From Planctomycetota bacterium (GTDB lineage: Bacteria; Planctomycetota; UBA1135; JACQFD01): a stretch of 63,598 nt of DNA. Position 1 is the first letter of the stretch; each line of letters begins with the position of its first letter. Where the stretch lies: NCBI GenBank assembly GCA_016200225.1, contig JACQFD010000033.1, forward strand, positions 164,175-227,772, given 5' to 3'. The notes under the pieces were generated by a model. The model ran no database searches and was not told the DNA's origin. It saw only the letters and a program-made list of their open reading frames with translations. Shown here piece by piece: positions 44,705-53,556 of the stretch. A program made the translations under genes and the position numbers.

Positions 44705-45880
44705 TTATTTCGGGGGCTTCGGCGGATTCGGCTCGATGGGCGGATTCTGGTCGGCGGGAACGGGCGGTCCTTGCGGAGGAAAATTAGTCTCCGGCGCGGG
44801 CTCGGGCGGCACCGTTTGATCCAATTGTGCGATGAGATCGTCCAAAAGCGGCATTAACGATAGAGTGACGCGTTCCGTTTCGCCGGAATCGATATAAAAC
44901 GTGGCCTGGCTGGGCATGAAATACTCGCGCGACGCCCGCACGACGTATTGTCCGGCGGGAAGATTCTTAAATATTACTTTTCCATCGGTGCCGGAAATCG
45001 CATTTTCGGGCACGGCCTCGGCGCTCTTCGCGCGCGAGATTACGACCAACACTCCGTCGAGCGGAAAATCGTAACCGGGAACCGTGGTCCGCACTTCGAC
45101 GGTGGCGACTTTCGGAATATCAATAAGCACCGTCGGCGCGATTCCCTCGCGGACCTGTATGACCAGCGGCGGGCGCAGCGGATTGCCGATCGGCCCCGCT
45201 TTAACTGTATATTCTCCGTCGGCGACGGATTTAAATATAAAGGATCCGTCGGACGCGGTGGCCGACTCTTCATAAATATTCGCGCCGGTCTCGCTGCGGC
45301 CCGAAAAAACGACGCGCACGGCTTCGACCGGCTGGCGCGTCTGATCGCGAATGAAACCCGAGAGATCGGGACATTTAAAGATTCGAATCGTTATATCTAC
45401 AAATGTAGCGTCCGGCGAAACGATGACGTCCGAGGGAATTCCCGACCAGCCCGCGGCGACGGCGCGCGCTTCATAGGATGCGTATTTCAAACCGTCGGTT
45501 TGAAAGGCGCCTTTTCCATCGACGGCGAGATCCCTCGATTCGGCGCCCTTCGCGCCCGAATGAAATCGCGACGGCCGCAGCCATACCACGAGATCGTGCG
45601 GCTGTTCGGAGTCGGCCGGCACGAGCTTCACGTGTCCGCGAATCGTTCCGCCCTTCGCGACCAATTCGGCCGATGGCGGAATATGAGGTACGACCGGAAA
45701 AATCGCGCCGTTCTTAACAGTTGCTTCGACCGGTCCGGAGTCCATCGGTCGCGAGGCCGATTTGAGAGGATTTCCAAATGTAAAAAACTCGGTCGACGGA
45801 CTGGCGATCCAATAGACACCGCCCGCGACAATGGCGGCGAAGGCGATCAGCCAAACAAGAAATCGTGGCGAGGGGCGCAT
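44705..45880 (-). CDS. membrane-anchored protein with carboxypeptidase-regulatory-like repeats
   Basis: A 391-residue protein with one N-terminal helix (FLVWLIAFAAIVAGGVYWIA) and three or four prealbumin-like beta-sandwich repeats. Characteristic segments are FIRDQTRQPVEAVRVVFSGR, SDGSFIFKSVADGEYTVKAG and TDGKVIFKNLPAGQYVVRAS. The tail is proline-rich. Such domains act as surface adhesion or scaffolding modules. Start ATG 45880. It is divergent from the phosphodiesterase gene. Confidence 0.8.
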   Translation of the reverse strand: MRPSPRFLVWLIAFAAIVAGGVYWIASPSTEFFTFGNPLKSASRPMDSGPVEATVKNGAIFPVVPHIPPSAELVAKGGTIRGHVKLVPADSEQPHDLVVWLRPSRFHSGAKGAESRDLAVDGKGAFQTDGLKYASYEARAVAAGWSGIPSDVIVSPDATFVDITIRIFKCPDLSGFIRDQTRQPVEAVRVVFSGRSETGANIYEESATASDGSFIFKSVADGEYTVKAGPIGNPLRPPLVIQVREGIAPTVLIDIPKVATVEVRTTVPGYDFPLDGVLVVISRAKSAEAVPENAISGTDGKVIFKNLPAGQYVVRASREYFMPSQATFYIDSGETERVTLSLMPLLDDLIAQLDQTVPPEPAPETNFPPQGPPVPADQNPPIEPNPPKPPK

Positions 45881-45964
45881 GATGCCGAAAGGGTAGAGTA
45901 ACGTCGATTAGCCATTGTTGGCACACGGTTCGTCGGCCAACACACATACGTATCTAGCTGACCC

Positions 45965-48562
45965 ATGTTCATTAGTTCCATAGCTCCCTTTCTGTTCATC
46001 GCTCTGCAGGCCGCCGGCCAACACGTTCCGGATAAATCGTCCGGCGGCGTCGTGGCGCCTGGGACTTTCATCGATGGAAAGAAGAGCGAAGTTCTCGACG
46101 CATCCTACGACCGCAAACTCGATTCGGCCTACATGACCGTCGAACGCCGGACTGCCGCGGGTGACACGCGGCTCGTCTTGATTGGATTCGATGGAGCCGA
46201 CTTGCGCATCATTAGGAAACTCCTCGATGAAAAGCAGCTTCCGAATTTTCAGAAATTGAGCGAGACGGGATCGTTCTATCCGCTGAAGACGACCAACCCG
46301 GCGCAGTCGCCCGTTTCTTGGGCGGCCTTCAACACCGGTATGGGGCCCGACACGACGAATATTTATGATTTCGTCTGCCGCGAATGCGAAAACCGGGAAA
46401 CCGGCGTCAAGCTACTAAAACCGACGCCCGCGAATTCCATGGCTTTCCGCGTCGACGAGGACGCGGATTTGTATCTTCCTATTTTATTAAGATCAAATTA
46501 TCGCATTCCGCTCGTCGCCGCCGTCGGTTTTTCGTTATTTATATTATTTTTCGCTCTCTTTAAGTTTGGCGCAAAGTTCCCGCTGCTCGCCGCGGCGATA
46601 TTATCCTTCGTACTCGGCGGCGTCGGCGGAGGCGCCGCGGTCGCTATGTTGCGATATTTACCGAAGAAACTCCCCGTCGCGAAAGCAGAGCGGCGCGGGA
46701 CTCCGTTTTGGAAGTATTTGGACGACAGCGGCGTCAACTCCGTCGGACTTTCAATTCCGATGGTGTTTCCGTTCGCACCCGAGCCGATGCCGCATACTAA
46801 AATTCTTGGCGGACTCGGCATTCCCGACGCGCGCCAATCGCCGGGCGACTGGTGGTTGATGTCCGATAGTAAGGAAAGACTTGAGTATTTAACAAAAGTT
46901 GGGCAAATGGCCGGATTGCCGCTTCTGCTTGAACGACAAATCGAGCGTGATCGCGACGGCATGAAAGCTTATAAAGCAACCGTCGAAGGTCCGGAGAATT
47001 TCTGGCTCGTCGGCATGCTCCGCGACGAGATCGCGGATATTGCCAAGACGAAGTCCACCGGTCCGGGAGTCGACAAGATTCGTGCCTTATCGAAGCGGGA
47101 GGACGAGATTAATTCGATACTCCAACATCCGCATGCGGAAGTATTGTTGGAAGCGCGCGTCTCGGAGGACGGCCGGCGGGTCGCGATCGAACTCGATCAC
47201 AAGCCGATTCTTAAACAAGACGGGTCCGAACTCGCGGTCGGCGACTGGAGTCCGCTCACGCGCGTGACATTTCAATTCAATCCGATATTAAAATTGTCGA
47301 CGGTCGCGCGCTTCCGCGTTCTTTCGGTCAATCCGTTTGAAATATATCTAAAACCGCTCAATCTCGATCCCAAAGCGCCGCCGATCACGGCGCCGATTTC
47401 GACGCCCAGGGAATTCTCGGCGGAACTCGCTAATGATCGAGAAATCATGGATTTCGAGTCGCTCGGCTGGGCCTGCGCGACGAACGCGCTCAAGGATCAG
47501 GCGATCGACGATACTACTTTTCTTCAAGACATCGAAAAGATACTACAACAGCGCGAGCGACTTTTGTACGGACGGCTCTCGAAGGGCGACTGGCGGTTTA
47601 TGTACATGGTTTTCGGCGAAACCGACCGCGTCGCGCATTTGATGTTTCGTTATTATGACGAACAGCACCCTCTTTACAAAAAGGAGGACGCGGAAAAGCA
47701 GGTGACGTTCTTCGGCAAGTCGATGGCGTTGAAAGATACGGTTCCCGAAATCTATCGACAGGCCGACCGCATCGTCGGCGAAGTGTTAAAACGAACGGCC
47801 GACGGCAAAACGCAACTTATTGTTACATCCGATCACGGATTTTCCTCGTTCCGCCAACAAGTTCACACGAATAGTTGGCTTTGCAAGAATGGATATCTTG
47901 CCGTCCGCGAGATGACGGATCAGGAAAAGGAAGATCTCAAGGACGGCCACATGTCCATTCAAGATTTTAAGGAACCAAAACGTGTTTTTGCCTGGGTCGA
48001 TTGGTCAAAAACGCGCGCGTATTCTCTCGGTCTCGGAAAAATATATATTAACGTAAAAGGCCGCGAACCGAAGGGCATCGTCGAACCGGCCGAACAGGAA
48101 AAACTCGAACGCGAAATTGCCAAGAAACTCGAAGCCGACGTCGATCCCGGCACGGGCAAGCCTTTTATAAAACAAGCTTACCTTGCTCGCGAAATCTATC
48201 CCGAACGCGGCAAAAATCTCGGCAAAGGCGAACGCGACAACTCCGAAGACATCGTCATCGGATTCAATGAAGGTTACCGCGTGTCGTGGGACTCTTCGCT
48301 CGGCGGCATCCGACTCGCGCTCAGTGATAACAAAGAACTTTTTATTGATAAATTCATCGAACCCAATCTCGAAAAATGGAGCGGCGATCACTGTTCGATC
48401 GATCCCTCCATCGTGACGGGAATATTCTTTTCGTCGATGAAATTACAATTGCCGGCCGACGCGCCGATCCCGAGCGTGCAGCACTGCGCGCCGACGATCT
48501 TACAATATTTCGGCGTCCCGATTCCGCAGGGGCTCAAGGCTCCATTGATGCCGGCAAAATAG
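45965..48562 (+). CDS. membrane type I phosphodiesterase / nucleotide pyrophosphatase-like protein
   Basis: An 865-residue alkaline-phosphatase-superfamily protein. Metal and nucleophile motifs are LVLIGFDGADLRIIRKLL, NPAQSPVSWAAFNTGMGPD (nucleophile region) and later the metal-binding LIVTSDHGFSSFRQ. Two hydrophobic segments (about residues 180-200 and 206-230: VAAVGFSLFILFFALF and LLAAAILSFVLGGVGGG) sit inside the phosphatase domain rather than at its ends. The first 20 residues resemble a signal peptide (APFLFIALQAAGQ). The substrate is unknown; relatives cleave phosphodiesters or nucleotide sugars. It is followed by ispA 20 bases later. Confidence 0.85.
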   Translation: MFISSIAPFLFIALQAAGQHVPDKSSGGVVAPGTFIDGKKSEVLDASYDRKLDSAYMTVERRTAAGDTRLVLIGFDGADLRIIRKLLDEKQLPNFQKLSETGSFYPLKTTNPAQSPVSWAAFNTGMGPDTTNIYDFVCRECENRETGVKLLKPTPANSMAFRVDEDADLYLPILLRSNYRIPLVAAVGFSLFILFFALFKFGAKFPLLAAAILSFVLGGVGGGAAVAMLRYLPKKLPVAKAERRGTPFWKYLDDSGVNSVGLSIPMVFPFAPEPMPHTKILGGLGIPDARQSPGDWWLMSDSKERLEYLTKVGQMAGLPLLLERQIERDRDGMKAYKATVEGPENFWLVGMLRDEIADIAKTKSTGPGVDKIRALSKREDEINSILQHPHAEVLLEARVSEDGRRVAIELDHKPILKQDGSELAVGDWSPLTRVTFQFNPILKLSTVARFRVLSVNPFEIYLKPLNLDPKAPPITAPISTPREFSAELANDREIMDFESLGWACATNALKDQAIDDTTFLQDIEKILQQRERLLYGRLSKGDWRFMYMVFGETDRVAHLMFRYYDEQHPLYKKEDAEKQVTFFGKSMALKDTVPEIYRQADRIVGEVLKRTADGKTQLIVTSDHGFSSFRQQVHTNSWLCKNGYLAVREMTDQEKEDLKDGHMSIQDFKEPKRVFAWVDWSKTRAYSLGLGKIYINVKGREPKGIVEPAEQEKLEREIAKKLEADVDPGTGKPFIKQAYLAREIYPERGKNLGKGERDNSEDIVIGFNEGYRVSWDSSLGGIRLALSDNKELFIDKFIEPNLEKWSGDHCSIDPSIVTGIFFSSMKLQLPADAPIPSVQHCAPTILQYFGVPIPQGLKAPLMPAK

Positions 48563-48582
48563 ACGATCAGCGGGGCGTTCTT

Positions 48583-49518
48583 ATGAATACAAATCTCAGG
48601 GACGAAAGCACGGGGCCGCAATCCGCGGCGGAGCGCGTCGAACGCGCTCTCGCGCCGCAGTTGATATATTTTAATGAAACGCTCGATCTCGCGCTCCCGC
48701 GCGAACGCGAGTCCGATCAGGCGCGCCAGATCGTCGTCGCGATGCGCGCGGCCTGCTCCGGGGGCAAGCGACTGCGGCCAATGTTAGCGTTCTGCGCGGG
48801 CGGTATATTTAATGTTCCGCGCGAGTCGCTCGCGGGACTCGCGGTGTGCGTCGAATTGTTGCATTCAGCGTCGATTGTCCTCGACGACCTGCCATCGATG
48901 GACGACGCGGTGCTTCGCCGCGGCGCGCCGCCGATCCACCGCATGTTCGACGAAGCGACCGCGATCCTCGCCGCCAACGGTTTGATCATGCTCGCGTTCG
49001 AATCGTTAGTCAACAAATCGCCGAATGTTAAGAACGAAGTATTGTTAAATCTCGTGTCGGACGCCGCGAAAACCGCCGGCCACGCGGGGATGATCGGCGG
49101 CCAGCACGCCGACCTCACGCGCTTGCGCAAGAAAAACCCGTCGCGCAAATCCGTCGAATTCGTTCATGAACATAAAACGGGTAAATTGTTTGAATTCGCC
49201 GCGCGCGGCGCAGCCGAAATCGGAGGCGCGTCGCACGCCGAAGCCGACGATATGACACAATTCGCGCGCAATCTCGGCATCGCGTTTCAACTGAGCGACG
49301 ATCTGCTCGCCGCGACGCGAACGCGCGAAGAACTCGGCAAGGAGTCGCGTACCGATACCGGAAAAGCGATTCTCTCTACGCCTTTTGATCGCGCGTGGGC
49401 TCGCGGGGCGATCGATCGTTTGATCGATGATGCGAAAGCGTCTCTGGCTCGTTTTGGCGCTCGTGGACAGAACTGTCTCGACTTGGCGGAATCCGTGCGC
49501 GAACGCGCACGCGAATAA
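48583..49518 (+). CDS. ispA: polyprenyl synthetase family protein (farnesyl/geranylgeranyl diphosphate synthase)
   Basis: A 311-residue prenyltransferase that condenses isopentenyl diphosphate with allylic diphosphates. Substrate and first Asp-rich motifs are CSGGKRLRPML and LDDLPSMDD (residues 100-108, the DDxxxxD form). The second Asp-rich region is AFQLSDDLLAATRT near residue 232: the usual DDxxD final Asp is Ala. GKESRTDTGKAILS keeps the downstream lysine. ATG 48583 is preferred to an upstream open frame that overlaps the phosphodiesterase gene. Chain length is not predicted with confidence. Confidence 0.88.
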   Translation: MNTNLRDESTGPQSAAERVERALAPQLIYFNETLDLALPRERESDQARQIVVAMRAACSGGKRLRPMLAFCAGGIFNVPRESLAGLAVCVELLHSASIVLDDLPSMDDAVLRRGAPPIHRMFDEATAILAANGLIMLAFESLVNKSPNVKNEVLLNLVSDAAKTAGHAGMIGGQHADLTRLRKKNPSRKSVEFVHEHKTGKLFEFAARGAAEIGGASHAEADDMTQFARNLGIAFQLSDDLLAATRTREELGKESRTDTGKAILSTPFDRAWARGAIDRLIDDAKASLARFGARGQNCLDLAESVRERARE

Positions 49519-49524
49519 CACGAG

Positions 49525-49546
49525 CGACGGCCAAAAGTAGCCGTCG
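49525..49546. other. perfect 7-bp hairpin downstream of ispA
   Basis: CGACGGC (49525-49531), eight-base loop, GCCGTCG (49540-49546). There is no T-run after it. It may form part of the rpsB leader structure or protect the ispA mRNA 3' end. Confidence 0.5.
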
Positions 49547-49562
49547 CCTACCTTGACCACGG

Positions 49563-49595
49563 AGGGTTGCCCGCTACCATGGCCGGCCCTTTTTT
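49563..49595 (+). terminator. intrinsic terminator between ispA and rpsB
   Basis: AGGGTTGCC (49563-49571) pairs with GGCCGGCCCT (49581-49590), giving AGGG/CCCT and GCC/GGC helices around a small internal loop. Six T's (49590-49595) follow. It either ends the phosphodiesterase-ispA transcript or attenuates rpsB. Confidence 0.55.
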
Positions 49596-49667
49596 CAAAA
49601 CCAGTCCAGTTTCCTGCAAAGTTAACAATTCTCGTTCCCACCGCGCGGCGGACCGCGCCCTACTGCC

Positions 49668-50615
49668 TTGGTAGAACCTGTCTCAGTTGAAGCATTAATC
49701 GATGCCGGAGTGCACTTTGGGTGCCGTGCGAGCCGTTGGAACCCCAAAATGCGTCCGTACATTTACGGACGGCGCAGTCAGATCCACATCATTGACCTTC
49801 GGCAGACGGTGCGCGGACTGCTTCGCGCGACGCACTTTCTGGCGGGCCTCACGGCGACGGGCGCGCAGATTTTATTTGTAGGAACGAAGCGCCAGATCAA
49901 AACGGTCGTCGAGGAACAGGCGCGCCGTTGCCAGATGCCTTATGTTAGTGAACGCTGGATCGGCGGAACGTTAACAAACTTTACGGTTATCAAACCGCGC
50001 CTCGAGAAGCTCAAGGAACTCGAGGAAATCGAAACGAGCGGCGCGCTTCAGGCGATGCCGAAGAAACAGCAATCCAATTATCGCCGCGAACGCCGCAAGC
50101 TAACGCGCAACCTCGACGGCATTCGCACTTTGACGGGTCTGCCCGGCGCGGTCGTTGTCGTCGATCCGCGCCGCGAAGATATTGCTATGAAAGAAGCGCA
50201 TCGGATGGGCATCCCGACGGTGTGCATTCTTGATACAGATTGCGATCCCGAACTCGCCGATATTGTTATTCCGGCGAACGATGATGCGATGACGTCCATT
50301 AATTTACTAATGGGCAAACTCGCCGACGCCGTCATCGAAGGGCGCGCGAACTTCGCGGCAACCGCGATGATTGCAGATAAACAAAAAGCCGCCGAGGGCG
50401 GCGACGATCCGAAGCCGCGCGCGTCGCGCCGACCCGGCACGGGACCTGGCGGTGGCGGCGGCGGAGATCGCTCGCGTCCGCGTCGCGGACCGGGCGGTGG
50501 TCGCGGCGGTCCACGACGTGATTCGTCGGATCGTTCGGGTGGCGGCGATCGCGGAGCTTCGACCGAGCGATCGACCGGTGACAAAACCGACAGCGCGGAA
50601 GGCGACAAGAAGTAG
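49668..50615 (+). CDS. rpsB: 30S ribosomal protein uS2 with Arg/Gly-rich tail
   Basis: uS2 is a small-subunit protein. Conserved segments include VHFGCRASRWNPKMRPYIYG, FVGTKRQIKTVVEEQARRC, YVSERWIGGTLTNFTVIK and PTVCILDTDCDPELADIVIP. The 315-residue protein is longer than E. coli uS2 (241) because of a tail from about residue 245 that is rich in Gly, Arg and Pro (GPGGGGGGDRSRPRRGPGGG), ending acidic. The start is TTG 49668; no Shine-Dalgarno. It leads the conserved rpsB-tsf-pyrH-frr order. Confidence 0.95.
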   Translation: MVEPVSVEALIDAGVHFGCRASRWNPKMRPYIYGRRSQIHIIDLRQTVRGLLRATHFLAGLTATGAQILFVGTKRQIKTVVEEQARRCQMPYVSERWIGGTLTNFTVIKPRLEKLKELEEIETSGALQAMPKKQQSNYRRERRKLTRNLDGIRTLTGLPGAVVVVDPRREDIAMKEAHRMGIPTVCILDTDCDPELADIVIPANDDAMTSINLLMGKLADAVIEGRANFAATAMIADKQKAAEGGDDPKPRASRRPGTGPGGGGGGDRSRPRRGPGGGRGGPRRDSSDRSGGGDRGASTERSTGDKTDSAEGDKK

Positions 50616-50803
50616 TTCGGAATCGGTCGCAACCGGCGAAACGGCATGGGTCGACGCGCCACGAAATGTAATTTTGGCCTCGCGCGTCGAAATCGATTTA
50701 TTGTTCAGTTCGCGTTCCGATGATAAAAATCGGACGCCGCTGAATTTACAACCGTTTTAATTTATACTACCAAAAGCATTCACTAACAAAGGACTCGAAA
50801 ATC

Positions 50804-51403
50804 ATGGACATTTCCGCCGATGACGTTCGCAAACTCCGTGACATGACGGGCGGCAAAATGATGGATTGCAAGAATGCCCTCGTCGAAGCGACGGGGAACA
50901 TGGAAAAAGCGGTCGAGGTGCTTCGCAAGAAGGGTCTCGCGGCCGCCGAAAAGAAAACTTCGCGCGACGCGAAGGAAGGGCGCGTTTTTGCTTATGTTCA
51001 TCACAATCAAAAAGTCGGCACCTTCGTCGAAGTCGCGTGCGAGACGGATTTCGTCGCGCGCAACGAAGAGTTCAACGCATTCGTCAAGACTCTCGCGATG
51101 CACATCACCGCCGCGGTTCCGCGCGCCGAATTTGTAACAGCCGACCAAGTCCCGGCCGCCGTGATCGAGAATGAACGCCGCATCGCCCGCGAAAGCGACG
51201 CGCTGAAGGGCAAACCGGCGAACATGATCGAGAAAATCGTCGACGGAAAGATCGAGGCCTATTTGAAAGGTTGCGTTTTATTGAAGCAACCGTGGATCCA
51301 CGACGATTCGAAAAACGTCGAGCAGATTGTCAAGGAATTGATTGCGAAGCTCGGCGAGAATATCGTCATCCGCAAGTTCGCGCGTTTTGAGATCGGCGCA
51401 TAG
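50804..51403 (+). CDS. tsf: elongation factor Ts
   Basis: EF-Ts exchanges GDP for GTP on EF-Tu. The 199-residue product has the N-terminal UBA-like domain (ISADDVRKLRDMTGGKMMDC) and the core ETDFVARNEEFNAFVKTLAMH, then the C-terminal LLKQPWIHDDSKNVEQIVKE. It is the short bacterial form. An AAAGGA element ten bases upstream serves as a Shine-Dalgarno, one of the few in this window. The 188-base gap from rpsB contains TATACT at 50764-50769, which might be a separate promoter. Confidence 0.95.
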   Translation: MDISADDVRKLRDMTGGKMMDCKNALVEATGNMEKAVEVLRKKGLAAAEKKTSRDAKEGRVFAYVHHNQKVGTFVEVACETDFVARNEEFNAFVKTLAMHITAAVPRAEFVTADQVPAAVIENERRIARESDALKGKPANMIEKIVDGKIEAYLKGCVLLKQPWIHDDSKNVEQIVKELIAKLGENIVIRKFARFEIGA

Positions 51404-51475
51404 TTCAAGTTCCCGTGGCGCCGGTCGATCCGCGAACTTAAATATCGGCCGCGATGTAACAAATCGGAGCGAAGC

Positions 51476-52180
51476 GTGGTTTATCATCGAATCCTATTAA
51501 AACTATCCGGCGAATCTTTTTGTGATGAGTCGGTGGGCGGACTCGATACAAATCAAATCGCGTCGATCGCGCGGCAGATCAAGGCCGTCACCGAACAGGG
51601 CGTCGAAGTCGGCATCGTCGTCGGCGGCGGCAATCTCGTGCGCGGCCATGAGCTCGAAAAAGTCGGCCTCAACCGCGTCACCGCCGACCACATGGGCATG
51701 CTCGCAACCGTTATCAACGCGCTCGCGCTTTCGGACGCGATCGAAAAGTGCGGCCATCCGACGCGCGTCATGTCCGCGCTCGAAATGCGCGCCGTATGCG
51801 AGCCGTTCATCCGGCGCCGCGCGGTTCGACACTTCGAAAAAGGCCGCGTCGTGATCTTTGCGGGCGGCACGGGCAATCCGTATTTTACAACCGATACGTG
51901 CGCCGCGCTGCGCGCCACCGAAATCGGCGCCGACGTTTTGTTAAAAGCAACGAAAGTCGACGGAGTTTACGATTCCGATCCTAAGAAAAACCCGGCGGCA
52001 AAACGTTACGATAGAGTTCGCTTTCAGGAGGCGGTCGAAAAGCGCCTCGGCGTGATGGATCTCACCGCCATCACGATGTGCATGGAAAACAAACTTCCGA
52101 TTATTGTATTCAACGGCCTCGTGCCGGGCAATCTCGAAAAAGTTATCAAAGGATTGCCGATTGGAACCCGGGTCGAATGA
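51476..52180 (+). CDS. pyrH: UMP kinase
   Basis: Bacterial UMP kinase of the amino-acid-kinase fold, phosphorylating UMP to UDP. The 234-residue protein shows YHRILLKLSGESF, VGIVVGGGNLVRGHELEKVG, RVIFAGGTGNPYFTTDTCAA-like phosphate loop and VDGVYDSDPKKNPAAKRYD. The start is GTG 51476 with GGAG nearby. It sits between tsf and frr as usual. Confidence 0.95.
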   Translation: MVYHRILLKLSGESFCDESVGGLDTNQIASIARQIKAVTEQGVEVGIVVGGGNLVRGHELEKVGLNRVTADHMGMLATVINALALSDAIEKCGHPTRVMSALEMRAVCEPFIRRRAVRHFEKGRVVIFAGGTGNPYFTTDTCAALRATEIGADVLLKATKVDGVYDSDPKKNPAAKRYDRVRFQEAVEKRLGVMDLTAITMCMENKLPIIVFNGLVPGNLEKVIKGLPIGTRVE

Positions 52181-52225
52181 CCCATCGGATTCGATAAACC
52201 GCCGCCAGTCACAGGAGTCTAAACA

Positions 52226-52801
52226 ATGTCCGCAGTCCCTGAAATCTATACAATGGTCCTCCTCGAAATGGAGGACGGGCTCGAAAAGTCAGTTTCGTTT
52301 CTTAATGAACAATTGCAGGGATTGCGAACGGGACGCGCGTCAACGGCGCTCGTCGACCGCATGATGGTCGATTATTATGGAACGCCGACGCCGATGAAAC
52401 AATTGGCGCAAATCGGCGTCCCCGAGCCGCGCACGATCGCGATCAAACCGTTCGACGCCGGGGCGCTCAAGGACATCATGCGCGCGATTCAAACGAGCGA
52501 TCTCGGCGTGAATCCTAATAATGACGGAAAAGTCGTACGTATCAATTTGCCGCCACTCTCCGAGGAGCAACGCAAGAAACTCGCGGCGAAAGCGAAGGAC
52601 TTTGCTAATAATACGATGATCGCGATGCGCAATCTCCGCCGCGACGCGAGCAAAGCGAAGGAAGAAGGCAATAAAGGAGGCGACCTCACCGACGACTTCT
52701 CCGAACAGCTCCAAGGCGAAATTGATAATAAACTGAAGGAGTTCGAGGTGAAAGTTAACGATGTCGTCAAGAAGAAAACCGAAGAAATCATGACAATTTA
52801 A
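52226..52801 (+). CDS. frr: ribosome recycling factor
   Basis: RRF releases ribosomes after termination together with EF-G. The 191-residue product has the two-domain pattern: LNEQLQGLRTGRASTALVDR, MVDYYGTPTPMKQLAQIGVP, then LGVNPNNDGKVVRINLPPLS and RRDASKAKEEG. ATG 52226 has a good AGGAG about nine bases upstream. It ends the rpsB-tsf-pyrH-frr series. Confidence 0.95.
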   Translation: MSAVPEIYTMVLLEMEDGLEKSVSFLNEQLQGLRTGRASTALVDRMMVDYYGTPTPMKQLAQIGVPEPRTIAIKPFDAGALKDIMRAIQTSDLGVNPNNDGKVVRINLPPLSEEQRKKLAAKAKDFANNTMIAMRNLRRDASKAKEEGNKGGDLTDDFSEQLQGEIDNKLKEFEVKVNDVVKKKTEEIMTI

Positions 52802-52832
52802 TCCACTGCGGCGGAGGCCGCGCGTTCCCATC

Positions 52833-53351
52833 ATGAAGATTGCTATCATTATCATCGTCGTGCTCGCCGCGTTGATCGTACTGATCGCAATCGTCGGCGC
52901 GATGCTCCCGAGGGAACACCGCGCCACGCGCGCCGCGAACTTCCCGCTGAAGCCGGACGAGTTGTTTTCGATCATTAGCGATCACGCGGGCCAGACCGCG
53001 TGGCGCGAGGGATTGAAAACCGTCGAGATCCTGCCGCCGTCCGGCGGACGCGTTTTGATAAAAGAGACGTCGTCGTTCGGCCCGATGACAATAGAAGTGA
53101 TCGAGAAGTCGCCGCCCCAACGTTATGTTACAAAAATCGCCGATCCCGATCTCGCATTCGGCGGCACGTGGACGTTTGAAATCGAAGCCGCGCTCGGCGG
53201 CAGCCGCCTGCGAATCACCGAGGACGGATTTGTTAAGAATATTTTCTTTCGATTCATGTCGAAATTTATATTCAGCCAGACGGCGACGATCGAAAGTTAC
53301 TTAAAGTCCCTCGGCACGAAATGCGGCCGGGAAATCAAATCGGAACCGTAA
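52833..53351 (+). CDS. SRPBCC-family protein with N-terminal membrane helix
   Basis: A 172-residue protein starting with a single hydrophobic helix (IAIIIIVVLAALIVLIAIVG), then a START/polyketide-cyclase-like (SRPBCC) domain: ATRAANFPLKPDELFSIISD, WREGLKTVEILPPSG and FEIEAALGGSRLRITEDGFV. This fold binds hydrophobic ligands; no specific ligand is evident. It starts 31 bases after frr and may share its transcript. Confidence 0.75.
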   Translation: MKIAIIIIVVLAALIVLIAIVGAMLPREHRATRAANFPLKPDELFSIISDHAGQTAWREGLKTVEILPPSGGRVLIKETSSFGPMTIEVIEKSPPQRYVTKIADPDLAFGGTWTFEIEAALGGSRLRITEDGFVKNIFFRFMSKFIFSQTATIESYLKSLGTKCGREIKSEP

Positions 53352-53459
53352 CAGGACCGTCGTCCCGGCGTCGCCAACGTCACCTGGCTTTTTGAGCAAA
53401 CGAACCGCTCGCCTCGGCGCCCGTCCGACGCTATCTTTTCCGCCCCAATTTGCCCAAAC

Positions 53460-53535
53460 GGGAGCGTAGCTCAGCTGGTAGAGCAGCGGCCTTTTAAGCC
53501 GTTGGTCGTGGGTTCGATCCCCACCGCTCCCACCA
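53460..53535 (+). tRNA. tRNA-Lys (anticodon TTT)
   Basis: A complete cloverleaf with acceptor stem GGGAGCG/CGCTCCC, a D arm containing AGCTCAGCTGGTAGAGC, anticodon loop CTTTTAA (anticodon TTT) and T arm GTGGGTTCGATCCCCAC. The CCA end is encoded (53533-53535). No intron. Confidence 0.97.
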
Positions 53536-53556
53536 TGTGGTCCTGTCGCGAGATTC

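Noticed and set aside
48376..48582. Upstream extension of the polyprenyl synthase frame
   Set aside because: It overlaps the phosphodiesterase gene, and the conserved prenyltransferase sequence starts after ATG 48583.
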